DNA of 64,000 nt from Diaphorobacter aerolatus (GTDB lineage: Bacteria > Pseudomonadota > Gammaproteobacteria > Burkholderiales > Burkholderiaceae_C): contig NZ_CP060783.1 in assembly GCF_014489535.1 (NCBI RefSeq), positions 4,113,501 to 4,177,500 on the forward strand, in the 5' to 3' direction. Positions within the stretch are counted from its first letter, which is position 1. Every line of letters starts with the position of its first letter. The translations under genes were made by a program, and so were the position numbers. This document shows positions 29,786 to 38,777 of the stretch, piece by piece. Below the pieces are notes generated by a model. It had not been told where the DNA came from and did no database searches. It worked only from the letters and a program-made list of their open reading frames with translations.

Positions 29786-30105
29786 GACTTCAGTCGGCGG
29801 TCGAGCTCCGCCTGGGCGAAAAACGCGCTGGCCAGCTTCAGTATCTCGTTGGCTCGGCGCAGTTCCTTGACCTTACGCTCCAGCTCCTTCATTCGTTGCG
29901 CTTCGCTGGTCGTGATGCCTTCGCGCACACCCGCGTCGACTTCTGCACGCTTGACCCACTCGTTCAGGGTCTGCGGTACACAACCAATCTTGGGAGCGAT
30001 GGACTCGATGGCTGCCCACAGCGATGGGTACTCGCCTCGGTGCTCCTGCACCATGCGTACTGCACGCTCACGTGTCTCAGGCGAGAACTTGTTTGACTTC
30101 TTCAT
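29782..30105 (-). CDS. IS3 transposase orfA
   Basis: The 107-residue protein has the helix-turn-helix of IS3 OrfA ([45 protein letters not shown]) and a leucine-zipper-like C-terminus ([32 protein letters not shown]). The end overlaps orfB by four bases, where programmed -1 frameshifting normally fuses OrfA and OrfB. The gene looks intact, but its partner is destroyed, so no active transposase is expected. Confidence 0.88.
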   Translation of the reverse strand: MKKSNKFSPETRERAVRMVQEHRGEYPSLWAAIESIAPKIGCVPQTLNEWVKRAEVDAGVREGITTSEAQRMKELERKVKELRRANEILKLASAFFAQAELDRRLKS

Positions 30106-30160
30106 GGCTTCATCTTCTCAGTAGTTGAAGCCTCCTCAAAATCCGGGGCGATTCATTGAC

Positions 30161-31417
30161 CTACGCGAGCTGGCCTGCGGCTTCCGAATTCCGCAGGTCT
30201 GTGACCTCATGCCTCTTGGAGGTCACTGGCACATGAGCTCGTAACTGCTCCAAGCGTTCCGCCCACTGCTGGAGTATTGCCCTGCGTTCGGGCCGGTAGG
30301 CATGGCGGTTGTAGGCCGCGCGAACGGCGTTGGATGGGACGTGTGCCAGACACTGCTCGATCACATCGATGTTCTGCTCGATGCTGTTGAAGTAGGTACT
30401 GAACGCGGCTCTCATGCCGTGCGGAGTGCCTTCGCCGCCGAAGCCCAGCCGCTCCATGACGGCATTCAAACTGCGGTTGGCCATTGGGCATTTCGGGTCG
30501 TCGCGGTTGGGGAAAAGGTGGTCCCGGTCCGCAGGCACCAACTGGCGCAGCCGTCTGATGAGTTCAACGGCCTGCCTGGAAAGTGGAATCCAGTGAGGAC
30601 GGTTGCCTTTCATTCGCGCTGCCGGGATCTCCCACTGCGCGTTGTCCAGGTCGATCTCTTTCCACTGGCCTTCGATGACCTCGGCTTTTCGGCACGCCGT
30701 CAACAGCACCAGCCGCATGGCGATCGATGTCTCTTCCTTCATCTTGTTGGGATCATCGATTGCACGTAGGAACGCTCCTAGCCTCTCCTCGGACAGGGCT
30801 GCATGGTTCTTCTGGTTGCGCTTTCTCATCACACGCACTGGCGGCACCGGATTGGCTTCCAGGAGGCCGGAATCGATGGCGTACTCGAAGATTCCCCACA
30901 AGTGATTTCGCAGGTTGCGTGCAACTTCAGGCGCACGTGTCTCGACGCGTTTGAGCAGTGCGGTGAGTTCGAGGCGGGTGATGCTGCTGATGTGCCGACC
31001 CTTCAGCTTCGGCAGCAGATCGTTGTCGATTTCCCGCCGGCACTGCTTGACTGTTGCTGGGCGCAGGCCCGCTCCAGTTGCCGAACTCCAGTCCGCAACT
31101 ACCGTCGAGAACAGATCGGTGACCCGCACCAACTCGACGTGCTCTTGTTCCAGACGTTGTTCGCGCCTGGCGTGCGTGGGGTTGATCCCTTGAGAGACGA
31201 GCTGCCGCGATTCCGCAAGTTGGCCACGCGCCTCGGCCAAGCCCACCTCCGGGAAGGACCCGAGCGACTGAAGCCCTTCCTTGCCTGCGACACGGAACTT
31301 GTAGCGCCAGAGCTTGGATCCGCTGGGCTGAACCAGCAAGTACAAACCACCACTGTCGGCGAGCTTGTAGGGGCGCGAATCTGGCCTGGCGGACTTGATC
31401 TTCAGGGTAGAGAGCAT
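30161..31417 (-). CDS. P4-type tyrosine integrase of the island
   Basis: The 418-residue protein begins MLSTLKIKSARPDSRPYKLADSGGLYLLV, the DUF4102 arm-binding domain of P4-like integrases. A core-binding domain (about 105-200) and the catalytic domain follow, with Arg in LLTACRKAEV, His-x-x-Arg in GTPHGMRAAF, His in CLAHV and the nucleophilic tyrosine in RAAYNRHAY. It would integrate and excise the island. The start at 31417 is chosen over 31471 because family members begin with MLS/MLT just before the TLKIKSA segment. The gene reads inward from the right end. Its 3' side has been overrun by IS3. Confidence 0.93.
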   Translation of the reverse strand: MLSTLKIKSARPDSRPYKLADSGGLYLLVQPSGSKLWRYKFRVAGKEGLQSLGSFPEVGLAEARGQLAESRQLVSQGINPTHARREQRLEQEHVELVRVTDLFSTVVADWSSATGAGLRPATVKQCRREIDNDLLPKLKGRHISSITRLELTALLKRVETRAPEVARNLRNHLWGIFEYAIDSGLLEANPVPPVRVMRKRNQKNHAALSEERLGAFLRAIDDPNKMKEETSIAMRLVLLTACRKAEVIEGQWKEIDLDNAQWEIPAARMKGNRPHWIPLSRQAVELIRRLRQLVPADRDHLFPNRDDPKCPMANRSLNAVMERLGFGGEGTPHGMRAAFSTYFNSIEQNIDVIEQCLAHVPSNAVRAAYNRHAYRPERRAILQQWAERLEQLRAHVPVTSKRHEVTDLRNSEAAGQLA

Positions 31418-31743
31418 GGCTCGTTTCCATTGCCGTATGCGATGGCAATGTGCATGGTTCGATACCCCCAAACATACCCCCAGACGCGTGCGATCTCAAG
31501 AAATCAAGCTAGACCCTCTGATCAGCCATGAGATTGCAAGGTATTGATTTTGTTTGGTTTTCCGAACTTTCTGAGCCGCCTTGAGATCGCCTGAAACGCC
31601 AATGCCGGATTCAGGTGGCAATCTGCATTTTTGTCGAATGTCCTTGTTCCGGAGGAAGCGCACCTTGGCGGAGCGCTGCGATGCAAGGATGGTATCAACT
31701 TGCCAGACGCGGGCGAAGGAGCAATGACCATGCCCCCGGTTCG
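31418..31743. other. Non-coding right end of the island
   Basis: No gene is seen here. The stretch holds the integrase promoter region, an arm-type repeat (GATACCCCCAA at 31461-31471, followed by a second C-rich block to 31482), a perfect 11-base inverted repeat (GCGATCTCAAG at 31490-31500 and CTTGAGATCGC at 31580-31590), and TATTGATTT at 31542-31550, which also occurs at the left end. The junction with native DNA should lie between about 31490 and 31700. Confidence 0.5.
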
Positions 31744-32244
31744 TCAGCCGGGCTGGGCCTCTCTCTCGTAGGTCACGAAACTGAACGGCAGGCCATTGGC
31801 ACCGACGTGATCGGTGCGGGCGGTTTCCTTCCATTCCGGCCCCAGCGAGGGAGCCTGGACATCACCGTCGAACGCCTGATGAATCTCGGTGACTTCCACG
31901 CGCTGTGCGAGCGGCAAAGCCTGGGCGTAGATTTGCGCGCCGCCCATGACCCATGCGGTGTCTGCGCTTTGGGAGGCAATTTCGAGCGCGTCTTCCAGGC
32001 TGGTGGCCGGCTTGGCACCTTCGTCCTGCCAAACTTCCTGTCGCGTGACGACGATGTTGAGGCGGTCGGGCAGCGGGCGGAAACGCTCGGGCAGCGAGTC
32101 CCAGGTCTTGCGGCCCATGATGACCGGGCGGCCCTGCGTAAGCTCCTTGAAGTGCGCGAGATCCTCAGGCAGATGCCAGGGCATGACGCCGTCCTTGCCG
32201 ATGATGCCGTTGTCTGCGCGGGCGAAGATCAGATTGATTTGCAT
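31744..32244 (-). CDS. folA: Dihydrofolate reductase
   Basis: The 166-residue enzyme reduces dihydrofolate to tetrahydrofolate with NADPH. Family motifs are clear: MQINLIFARADNGIIGKDGVMPWHLPEDLAHFK with the Trp20-loop and the acidic active-site residue, GRPVIMGRKTWDSLP, RLNIVVTRQ, AWVMGGAQIYAQAL, and the TEIHQAFDGD segment. The start at 32244 is preferred over 32259 because it begins the conserved first strand. It lies 43 bases after thyA and both read leftward, so they form the usual thymidylate-cycle pair. Confidence 0.96.
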   Translation of the reverse strand: MQINLIFARADNGIIGKDGVMPWHLPEDLAHFKELTQGRPVIMGRKTWDSLPERFRPLPDRLNIVVTRQEVWQDEGAKPATSLEDALEIASQSADTAWVMGGAQIYAQALPLAQRVEVTEIHQAFDGDVQAPSLGPEWKETARTDHVGANGLPFSFVTYEREAQPG

Positions 32245-32287
32245 GGCTCTATCCCTCATGAACTTTATTCAAAGGCCCAACATAAAC

Positions 32288-33117
32288 TCAAACGGCAACC
32301 GGGGCCTTGATGGCGGGGTGGTGCTCGTAGCCGGTCACTTCAAAATCGTCGTACTCGTAGTCAAATATGGACTCGGACGGCGTTTCAAGTTCAGCGTGGG
32401 GTAGGCAAACGGCGTGCGGGCCAGTTGCGCCTGGACCTGCTCGAAGTGGTTGTTGTAGATGTGGCAGTCACCACCGGTCCAGACAAAATCGCCGACCTGC
32501 AGATCGCATTGCTGCGCCAGCATGTGTGTGAGCAGCGCATAGCTTGCGATGTTGAATGGCACGCCCAGAAAGATGTCGGCGCTGCGCTGATAGAGCTGAC
32601 AGCTGAGCTTGCCGTCCGCCACATAGAACTGGAAGAACGCGTGGCAGGGCATCAGCGCCATTTCGGAGAGGTCGGCAACGTTCCATGCGCTCACGATGAT
32701 GCGGCGGCTGTCGGGGTTGCTCTTGAGCTGCTTGACCACTTCGGCGATCTGGTCGATGTGACCACCGTCGGGCTTGGGCCAGTTGCGCCACTGAACGCCG
32801 TAGACCGGACCGAGGTCGCCGTCTTCGCGCGCCCATTCGTCCCAGATGGTGCAACCACGCTCCTGCAGCCATTTCACATTGCTGTCGCCACGCAGGAACC
32901 AGAGCAGTTCAAGAATGATGGATTTCAGGTGCACCTTCTTGGTCGTCACCAGCGGAAAACCTTCGGCCAGGTTGAAACGCATCTGATAACCGAACACGCT
33001 GCGCGTACCCGTGCCCGTGCGGTCGGTCTTCGCCACACCGTTGTCGTACACGTAGCGCAGGAAGTCTTCGTATTGGGAGCGCACGGGGCGCGGCGGAGTG
33101 CTCGAACTCGAACTCAT
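32288..33117 (-). CDS. thyA: Thymidylate synthase (apparent frameshift near the end)
   Basis: The enzyme makes dTMP from dUMP using methylene-tetrahydrofolate. Motifs include [33 protein letters not shown], the active-site Cys in [13 protein letters not shown], and the folate/dUMP-binding [13 protein letters not shown]. In the given sequence the frame is lost at 32375-32376 in LNLKRRP. One extra base restores [19 protein letters not shown] and the normal terminus ending KAPVAV at 32288. The repaired length is about 276 residues, normal for ThyA. A real break in this nearly essential gene is unlikely. The ATG at 33117 is chosen; an upstream GTG is possible. Confidence 0.93.
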
Positions 33118-33380
33118 GGATTGCCTGAATGCTGATGCCACCGCGGTGGGTTTCACGCAGTAACTTGGAATGGACAGACCCTAGTGTGCCATGCCCGCGA
33201 ATGTCCTAAGCATCCTCTGCCCTCCACGGTTTTTCGTTTGGAAACAATTGGAAGGTCACTGTCACTTTTAAGGAGGAAGTGGGTCATACGCATCCCGGAA
33301 AATGAATCATTGAATCATCACGTGGGTGCCGGATCGTTTTCTATTCTGGCGCCAGAACAGTCATTGGAAAGGTGGGATTT

Positions 33381-34013
33381 GTGGACTTGAACAACGGCAA
33401 ACATGCTTCGTGGAAAACCTGTGTCGCGGCATGCGCGGTGCTGGCGGGATTGAGCGCCTGTGACTCGAAAAACTCTCAGGAGGGCAAGACCGGCGCGCCG
33501 CCACCGGCGAGCGCTCCGGCAACCGGAGACGTAGCCATTGGTCCGGTGGTGACGCCATCGGCGCCTGCGGCAGCGCCCGCGCCGCCACCGCCATCGATGG
33601 CCGAGCAGGTTCATGCCTATGTGGGAGAGCCGGGCGAGCCTGTGCTTTCAACCCTGCAACCGTTTCTCGGCAAGTATCCGCAGGACGGCACGAATTTCCT
33701 CAAGGAGGGCATTCTTGCCCAGCGCCTGAAGAAATTGCTGGGCGCTCAATACGACACCCTGATGAACAACCTCGAGACCGTCGGCCCGCTCAAGAAGGAA
33801 GGCGGGCGCTGGAGCGTTGTTGGCAACCGTCAGCATGCGGGTGGCAAGGAAGCCGCAGCCGTGGTGATCGACCCGGGCCGCAACGGATTGCGTGTCTGGT
33901 TGCTCAGCGGCGGCAAGGAGTCGGTTTTCACCGATCTGGGCGAGGAACATGTCATTCCATGGACACCCGAGGTAAAGAAGTTCATGGCCAACGCGCAAGT
34001 GGTGCCCAAGTAA
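33381..34013 (+). CDS. Putative lipoprotein
   Basis: The protein has about 210 residues. It begins with a lipoprotein signal whose lipobox is LSAC (AACAVLAGLSAC), followed by a Pro/Ala-rich tether (about residues 30-75). A compact C-terminal domain (MAEQVHAYVGEPGEPVLSTLQPFLGKYPQDGTNFL...IPWTPEVKKFMANAQ) seems to be of mixed alpha/beta type. The start is uncertain between GTG codons at 33372 and 33381. No family function is recognised. It would sit in the outer or inner membrane facing the periplasm. No clear operon partner is present. Confidence 0.7.
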   Translation: MDLNNGKHASWKTCVAACAVLAGLSACDSKNSQEGKTGAPPPASAPATGDVAIGPVVTPSAPAAAPAPPPPSMAEQVHAYVGEPGEPVLSTLQPFLGKYPQDGTNFLKEGILAQRLKKLLGAQYDTLMNNLETVGPLKKEGGRWSVVGNRQHAGGKEAAAVVIDPGRNGLRVWLLSGGKESVFTDLGEEHVIPWTPEVKKFMANAQVVPK

Positions 34014-34027
34014 TAAGCCGCTTGCCG

Positions 34028-34090
34028 TCAGAACGAGTGCCGTATGCCGACCGAATACGCGTTCGGATCGGCCCCGGCCACGGCCGGATG
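34028..34090 (-). pseudogene. Relic of a porin gene, last ~20 codons only
   Basis: Reading the minus strand, codons upstream of a TGA (34028-34030) give HPAVAGADPNAYSVGIRHSF, which is the typical final beta-strand of a betaproteobacterial trimeric porin ending in Phe. The rest of the gene is absent: the next gene's stop codon lies only about 20 bases away. This is the scar of a deleted or displaced porin gene. Confidence 0.55.
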
Positions 34091-34109
34091 AAGCGCCCGT
34101 CAGCGCGGC

Positions 34110-34697
34110 TTATTGGCGTATGGCCTCGATCTGGATGACCAGACGCACGTCGTCCGGGATCACGTCGTACGAGGAGATGTCCCAGTCCCGTCGGTTGATG
34201 TTTGCAACGAAGTCGCCACCGCAGATTTCGCGTTTCAGCATGGGGTGCTGGTAGCAGTTGAAGTGAAGGGCCTTGAGGCTCACCGGCTTGGTCTTGCCGC
34301 GCAGGCTCAGCTCGCCCTCAACGGACTGCACCTTGTCCTCATTGCCGAAGCTGAAGGACGTGGCCTTGAATCGCGCCTCCGGGTGGTTGCTCGCGTCGAA
34401 GAACTTGTCGCTCTTGAGCATCGCGTCGAACGCGGCGACACCGGAATTCAGGGAAGTGAGTTGAATCGTCACGTCGGCGCTGCCGGTGCGCTTTTCGCGG
34501 TCCACCAGCACCTTGCCCTGGGACTTGTCAAAGCGCCCGCGCACCGTTGCAGTCTTGTAGTGCATCACTTCGAAGTAGACGAAGGTATGCGTCGGTTCGA
34601 GTTCATAGGTCACGGTCTCTGCGTTGGCGTGCGGCGTGGTCAGCGCGGTGCATGCAAGCACGGCGGCGGCGGAGATCGACTTGCTGATGGAGTGCAT
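34110..34697 (-). CDS. YceI-family periplasmic protein
   Basis: The 195-residue protein has a cleavable signal peptide (SAAAVLACTALTTPHANA) and a YceI lipocalin-like beta-barrel: TYELEPTHTFVYFEVMHYKTATVRGRFDKSQGKV, then DAMLKSDKFFDASNHPEARF, then GELSLRGKTKPVSL. YceI proteins bind polyprenoid or amphiphilic molecules in the periplasm. Length is normal. Two cysteines (HFNCYQHP and REICGGDF) could form a disulfide. The gene stands alone between the Bug operon and a porin relic. Confidence 0.9.
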   Translation of the reverse strand: MHSISKSISAAAVLACTALTTPHANAETVTYELEPTHTFVYFEVMHYKTATVRGRFDKSQGKVLVDREKRTGSADVTIQLTSLNSGVAAFDAMLKSDKFFDASNHPEARFKATSFSFGNEDKVQSVEGELSLRGKTKPVSLKALHFNCYQHPMLKREICGGDFVANINRRDWDISSYDVIPDDVRLVIQIEAIRQ

Positions 34698-34791
34698 GGC
34701 GCGGGCTTTCTTGTGAAGGTTGAAAATTCAGGGCTCACGAGCGGTCGCGGTTCACGGCTGGCCTTGTTTGTTTGCGTGCTTGCTTTCTCGT

Positions 34792-35768
34792 TCAGTCCAG
34801 ACTGATACCCGATTCCTGCACGATCTGCGCCCAGACCTTGGCCTCGCGCCGCATGTGCGTATTCATCTCCTGCGGGCTGCTCGGTATGAGTTCGCCGCCG
34901 AGGTCTGCAAGCCGTTGTTTGACGGACGCGTGCGTGGCAGCCTTCGCATAGGCCTCGTTCAGGGCCGCGATGATGCGCTCCGGCGTACCGGCCGGCGCGG
35001 CGAATCCTTGCCAGGCCCAGGCATCGAAGCCCGAGACTCCCGACTCGGCCATCGTGGGCACCTGCGGAGCCAGTTGCAGGCGCGCGGCCCCCGTCGATGC
35101 GATGGGCCTGACCTTGTCGGTCTTGATGAACTGGCTTGCGGTCGCGAGATCGGACATGAGCACGGAAATCTGTCCGCCGACGAGATCCTGCATGGCCGGC
35201 CCGCCGCCCTTGTAAGGCACATGGGTGAGCTTGATGCCCGTGCGGCGCATCAGCATTTCCATGGCGAGGTGGTGCGGTGTTCCGGTTCCGGGCGTGCCGT
35301 AGCTCAGCGTGTCGGGGCGCGACTTCGCGAGCGCGATGAATTCCTGCAGCGTCTTGACCGGGAGCGAAGGATGCACCACGAGCATGAGCCCGAAGCGCGC
35401 GGTGAGCGTGATCGGCGCAAGGTCGGTGAACGAGTCGTAGCTGAGCTTCTTGAACAGCGAGCGATTGGTGGAGTAGGTTCCCATGTCGCCGAGCAAAAAA
35501 GTGTACCCGTCGGCAGGAGCGCGCGCGACGGCGGTGGCACCGATGATGCTCGATGCGCCGGGGCGGTTGTCGATCACGACCGACTGTCCGAGGATCTCGC
35601 CCATGACCGGAGCCACGGTGCGCGCAAATGCGTCCGTGCCGCCGCCGGGGGATAGGGCACGATCAGCTTGATGGGATGCTCGGGATAGGCTGCGGCACGG
35701 CTCGCCGTCGACAGCGTCAGGCCAGTCGCGGCGGTGGTGATCACGAACGAGCGGCGATTCATGCGCAT
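34792..35768 (-). CDS. Bug-family tripartite tricarboxylate transporter receptor
   Basis: The protein has about 325 residues. It has a twin-arginine-like signal (MRMNRRSFVITTAATGLTLSTASRAAA) and the Bug/TctC fold: YPEHPIKLIVPYPPGGGTDAFAR, IDNRPGASSIIGA, a middle PDTLSYGTPGTGTPHHLAMEML and VPYKGGGPAMQDLVGG. The frame is broken in the G run 35647-35651; one extra base restores the conserved PPGGGTD. Bug receptors bind carboxylates or small aromatic acids in the periplasm. No TctA/TctB membrane genes are near, which is usual for this expanded family. It follows the VOC gene by 43 bases in one operon. Confidence 0.9.
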
Positions 35769-35811
35769 GGGGATTCCTTGGTTTTTTGTTATGAACGGAA
35801 TGGATCGCGTA

Positions 35812-36365
35812 TCAACGGCCCAGCCGGGCACGTTTTTCTTCGTTCCATGCGGCGCACTGCTGGTGGGCCGTGCTGCGCGCGGTGGCCATGTAGGCTGCAT
35901 CGGCGGTCTCGATGGTCAGCTCCAGGCGAATGCCATTGGGATCGAAGAAGTAGATCGACTCGACGAAATGGTGATCGGTGACTCCCAGCACCTCGACACC
36001 GGCCGCTTCGAGCCGTGCCTTGGCGGCAAGCAGTTTTTCCTGCGAGGCCACGCGCAGCGCGATGTGGTTGACCCAGGCCGGCGTGTTCGGCGAGGGCTCT
36101 GCGCGCTGGTCGTCGCCGAGATCGAAAAAGGCGATGCACGAGCCGTCGGCCATCTCGAAGAAGAGGTGCACATAGGGCAGTACTCGCCCGTGCTCGGCAC
36201 CGTTTCCGCACGGATCAGGTGAATCAGCGGCAGACCGAGAAGATCTTCGTAGAACTGGCGCGTCTCCTCCGCGTCGCGGCATCGCCAGGCGAAATGATGC
36301 AGTCCGAGCACCGGTACGCCGATGGCCTGCATCGGGGTATGGAGTGTGAAATCGTTGGTTGACAT
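35812..36365 (-). CDS. VOC-family (glyoxalase/dioxygenase-like) enzyme
   Basis: The protein has about 184 residues after repair. It shows paired beta-alpha-beta-beta-beta modules: GLHHFAWRCRDAEETRQFYEDLLGLPLIH with a likely metal-binding His, and later WVNHIALRVASQEKLLAAKARLEAAGVEV with YFFDPNGIRLELTIE, where His and Glu complete the metal site. The shift at 36175-36177 separates EYCP from YVHLFFEMADG. Family members include ring-cleaving dioxygenases and glyoxalases; the C-terminal 25 residues beyond the fold are unusual. With the Bug receptor and the divergent IclR regulator it suggests uptake and breakdown of an aromatic or carboxylic compound. Confidence 0.85.
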
Positions 36366-36422
36366 GGCGCACCACATTCTCAATAGGTCATTGATCCAGA
36401 TGCTAGGCCCGCGCCTCGAAAG

Positions 36423-36490
36423 TTTCAATAACGGAGACTGTGGTTTTTGGTAGTCGTATACACTGAATATAAGTATCAATAATCGAGACT
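36423..36490. promoter_or_regulatory. Two 17-base direct repeats between VOC and IclR genes
   Basis: TTTCAATAACGGAGACT (36423-36439) and TATCAATAATCGAGACT (36474-36490) agree at 14 of 17 positions. They are spaced 51 bases apart, close to five helical turns, in the 155-base gap between the divergent genes. They are good candidates for IclR-type operator sites controlling both directions. Confidence 0.5.
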
Positions 36491-36520
36491 TATGACGTTT
36501 GGTGGTGGTGGAGAAGGACC

Positions 36521-37270
36521 ATGTCCCAACTCAACAAGATTCTTCAGGTCATGGATCTGTTTTCCGCAGAGCGGCCTGCTCTGAGTGCAGAGCAGATCGC
36601 GCTGAGCCTGCAGCTTTCGCGGCCCACGGCGTTCCGCTATGTGCGCCAGTTGTGCGATGCCGGTCTTCTGCTCAACATGGCGGGCAGCTACACGCTCGGG
36701 CCGCGCATCATCGAACTCGACTCCTGCATTCGCGCGTCTGATCCCATCCTGGCCAACAGCCGTGACGCGTTGCGCATCCTCTCGGGCACGCAGGCCTGTG
36801 TCGCCGTGCTGGTGACCATGTATGGAGAGCAGGTGATTCACGTGCATTCCGAGTCGGGCATCGGAGCCGTGGGTCTGCAATTCACGCGAGGACGCAATCT
36901 GCCCTTGCTGCGCGGAGCCGCCTCCAAGATCATCCTTGCAAACCAGCCCCTGAATCGGCTCAAGCGCGTGTACCAGCGTCATGTGCAACAGGACGACGTG
37001 AACGCGCTCGGTGCGACCAGTGGCGAGTTCGTCAAATATTTCCGTGCCGTGCGCCAGCAGGGCTACTACATCTCGCGTGGAGAAGTGGAACCTTCGGTCA
37101 CGGGTCTGGCGGCACCGATCACCAATGTGAATGGCGACGTCACCAGTTGCCTGTCATTGACGTTCAATCACGAGTTGAACCCGGATTACGACGTGACGAA
37201 CTTCGTTCCGCTCGTGCAGAGTTGCGCCCACGACGTCAGTCAGCGTCTGGCGAAGTTGAACCGGCCCTAA
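36521..37270 (+). CDS. IclR-family transcriptional regulator
   Basis: The 249-residue protein has the winged helix-turn-helix at residues 1-60 (NKILQVMDLFSAERPALSAEQIALSLQLSRPTAFRYVRQLCDAGLLL) and a C-terminal effector-binding domain with the family's late segments (GYYISRGEVEPSVTGLAAPITNVNGDVTSCLSLTF). It is divergent from the VOC-Bug operon and convergent with the flavin oxidoreductase gene, whose end overlaps its own by four bases. It most likely senses a carboxylic or aromatic effector and controls these genes. No effector can be deduced. Confidence 0.92.
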   Translation: MSQLNKILQVMDLFSAERPALSAEQIALSLQLSRPTAFRYVRQLCDAGLLLNMAGSYTLGPRIIELDSCIRASDPILANSRDALRILSGTQACVAVLVTMYGEQVIHVHSESGIGAVGLQFTRGRNLPLLRGAASKIILANQPLNRLKRVYQRHVQQDDVNALGATSGEFVKYFRAVRQQGYYISRGEVEPSVTGLAAPITNVNGDVTSCLSLTFNHELNPDYDVTNFVPLVQSCAHDVSQRLAKLNRP

Positions 37271-38696
37271 TCTGCAAGCGGCAATACCCGTCCCGGGTTC
37301 ATGATCCCCTGAGGATCGAGCGCCGTCTTTATCGCGCGCATCATCGACAGTGCCACGGGCGACTGGTATTTCTGCAGCTTGTCGACCTTGAGCGCGCCCA
37401 CGCCGTGCTCGGCGGAAAACGAGCCGCCGAACTTCGCCACCGCTTCGTAGACCAGATGGTTCACGTGGTCCTCGTGTTCGCGCATGAAGGCCTTGGGATC
37501 GCCTTCGCTGGGCGCCTGCACGTTGTAGTGCAGATTGCCGTCTCCGAGGTGGCCGAAATTCACGATGCGCACGCCGGGCAGTTCGCGTCGCAGCAGGGCG
37601 TCGGCATAGTCCACATAGTCGGGGATGCGTGACGCGGCGACCGAGATGTCGTGCTTGATGTTCGGGCCTTCCTCGGCCTGCGCGAGCGGGATGCTTTCGC
37701 GGATATGCCAAAGCTCATGGGCCTGCGCAATGCTTTCGGCGACCACGGCGTCGAGCACGCAGCCTTCTTCGAGCGCGCGCTCGAGCAGGCTCTCGAAACG
37801 TTCGCGTGCGTGCTGCTCGGATTCGCTGTCCGAATTTTCGAGCAGCACGCAATAGGGCGCGTCCTGCATGTCGGCAAAGGGAATGCGCAATTGCGGCATG
37901 TGGCGCGCCACGAAGCTCAGCGCAAACTGGCCCATGACTTCAAACCCGGTAAGCCCCGCGCCAAGCTGCTGATGCGCGAGACCGAGCAGTTGCACCGCCG
38001 CCTGCATCGACGGCACGGCAGCCCATGCCGTCAGTTGCGCTGCGGGCCTGGGATAGAGCTTCATCGTCGCGCCGGTGATCACGCCGAGCGTGCCCTCGCT
38101 GCCGATGAACAGATCGCGCAGATCGTAGCCGGTGTTGTCCTTGCGCAGGCCCTTGAGCCCTTCCCATACCTCGCCCTGGGCGGTGACGACTTCAAGCCCC
38201 AGACACAGCTCACGCGTGTTGCCGTAGCGCACGACCTGCGTGCCGCCCGCGTTGGTGGCGAGGTTGCCGCCGATCGTGCAACTGCCTTCGGCCGCGAGCG
38301 AGAGCGGAAACAGGAAGGCTTCGCGGTCTGCGGCCTCCTGCAGGCTTTGCAGGATGCAGCCCGCATCCACGGTCATCGTGAGATTGGCGTGATCGATGTG
38401 ACGCACGGCGTTCATGCGCGTCAGGCTGAGAACGACCTGCGTGCCGCTCTCGTCGGGCGTCGATCCGACGGAAAGGCCGGTGTTGCCGCCCTGGGGGACG
38501 ATGCTCACGCGTTCTTCGGCGCAGGCGCGAACCACGCTCGCCACCTCCTGCGTGCTGGCGGGCGCACCACGGCGAGGGCCTTGCCGCGTTCGCGGCGGCG
38601 CCAGTCCTGCTCCCAGGCGATCAGATCGCCATCGGTGAGTACATGGTTCGCGCCAACGATCTGGCGCAGGCGGTCAAGAAAAGCAGTGGGTGGCAT
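37267..38696 (-). CDS. FAD-binding oxidoreductase of the GlcD / D-lactate dehydrogenase type
   Basis: The repaired protein has about 476 residues. It has the FAD-binding type 4 domain (VPQGGNTGLSVGSTP, CTIGGNLATNAGGTQVVRYGNTRELCLGLEVVT, GYDLRDLFIGSEGTLGVIT) and the C-terminal substrate cap with GHLGDGNLHYNV and AEHGVGALK. Enzymes of this type oxidise 2-hydroxy acids such as glycolate, D-lactate or D-2-hydroxyglutarate. The shift in the G run 38560-38562 separates the first 50 residues (MPPTAFLDRLRQIVGANHVLTDGD...) from the rest. The substrate is not determined by sequence. It is probably regulated with the neighbouring IclR group. Confidence 0.9.
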
Positions 38697-38777
38697 GATG
38701 ATTGTCGACGGTTGGAGCGCAGCTGAATTTAGCCCCATTGGCAAGACTGGGCAATCGGCGGGGACACTGCTGCGCAC

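Larger units (their letters stand above)
27764..30155 (-). mobile_element. Degenerate IS3-family element interrupted by IS110
   Basis: Imperfect terminal inverted repeats mark the ends: GAATCGCCCCG...GGAGGCT at 27765-27790 and its counterpart at 30129-30154. Between them lie orfA, the two ends of orfB and an inserted IS110 element (28026-29295). The orfB catalytic core has also lost roughly 250 bases at about 29443, so the element cannot transpose by itself. It lies five bases from the end of the integrase gene. Confidence 0.8.
16030..31550. mobile_element. Integrase-bearing genomic island with defence genes
   Basis: The segment between xth and folA holds only accessory genes. It has a visibly lower G+C content than its flanks and ends with a P4-type tyrosine recombinase at 30161-31417. 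Arm-type repeats (GATACCCCCAA) occur just inside both ends, at 16068 and 16144 on the left and at 31461 on the right. The only short direct repeat found outside both arm sites is TATTGATTT (16030-16038 and 31542-31550), too short to be sure of as the core site, so the borders are approximate within about 60 bases. No conjugation, replication or relaxase gene is seen, so the island would depend on helper functions to move between cells. Confidence 0.75.

Noticed and set aside
16017..31743. CRISPR array or conjugation genes in the island
   Set aside because: No regularly spaced repeats and no relaxase, type IV secretion or replication genes were seen.
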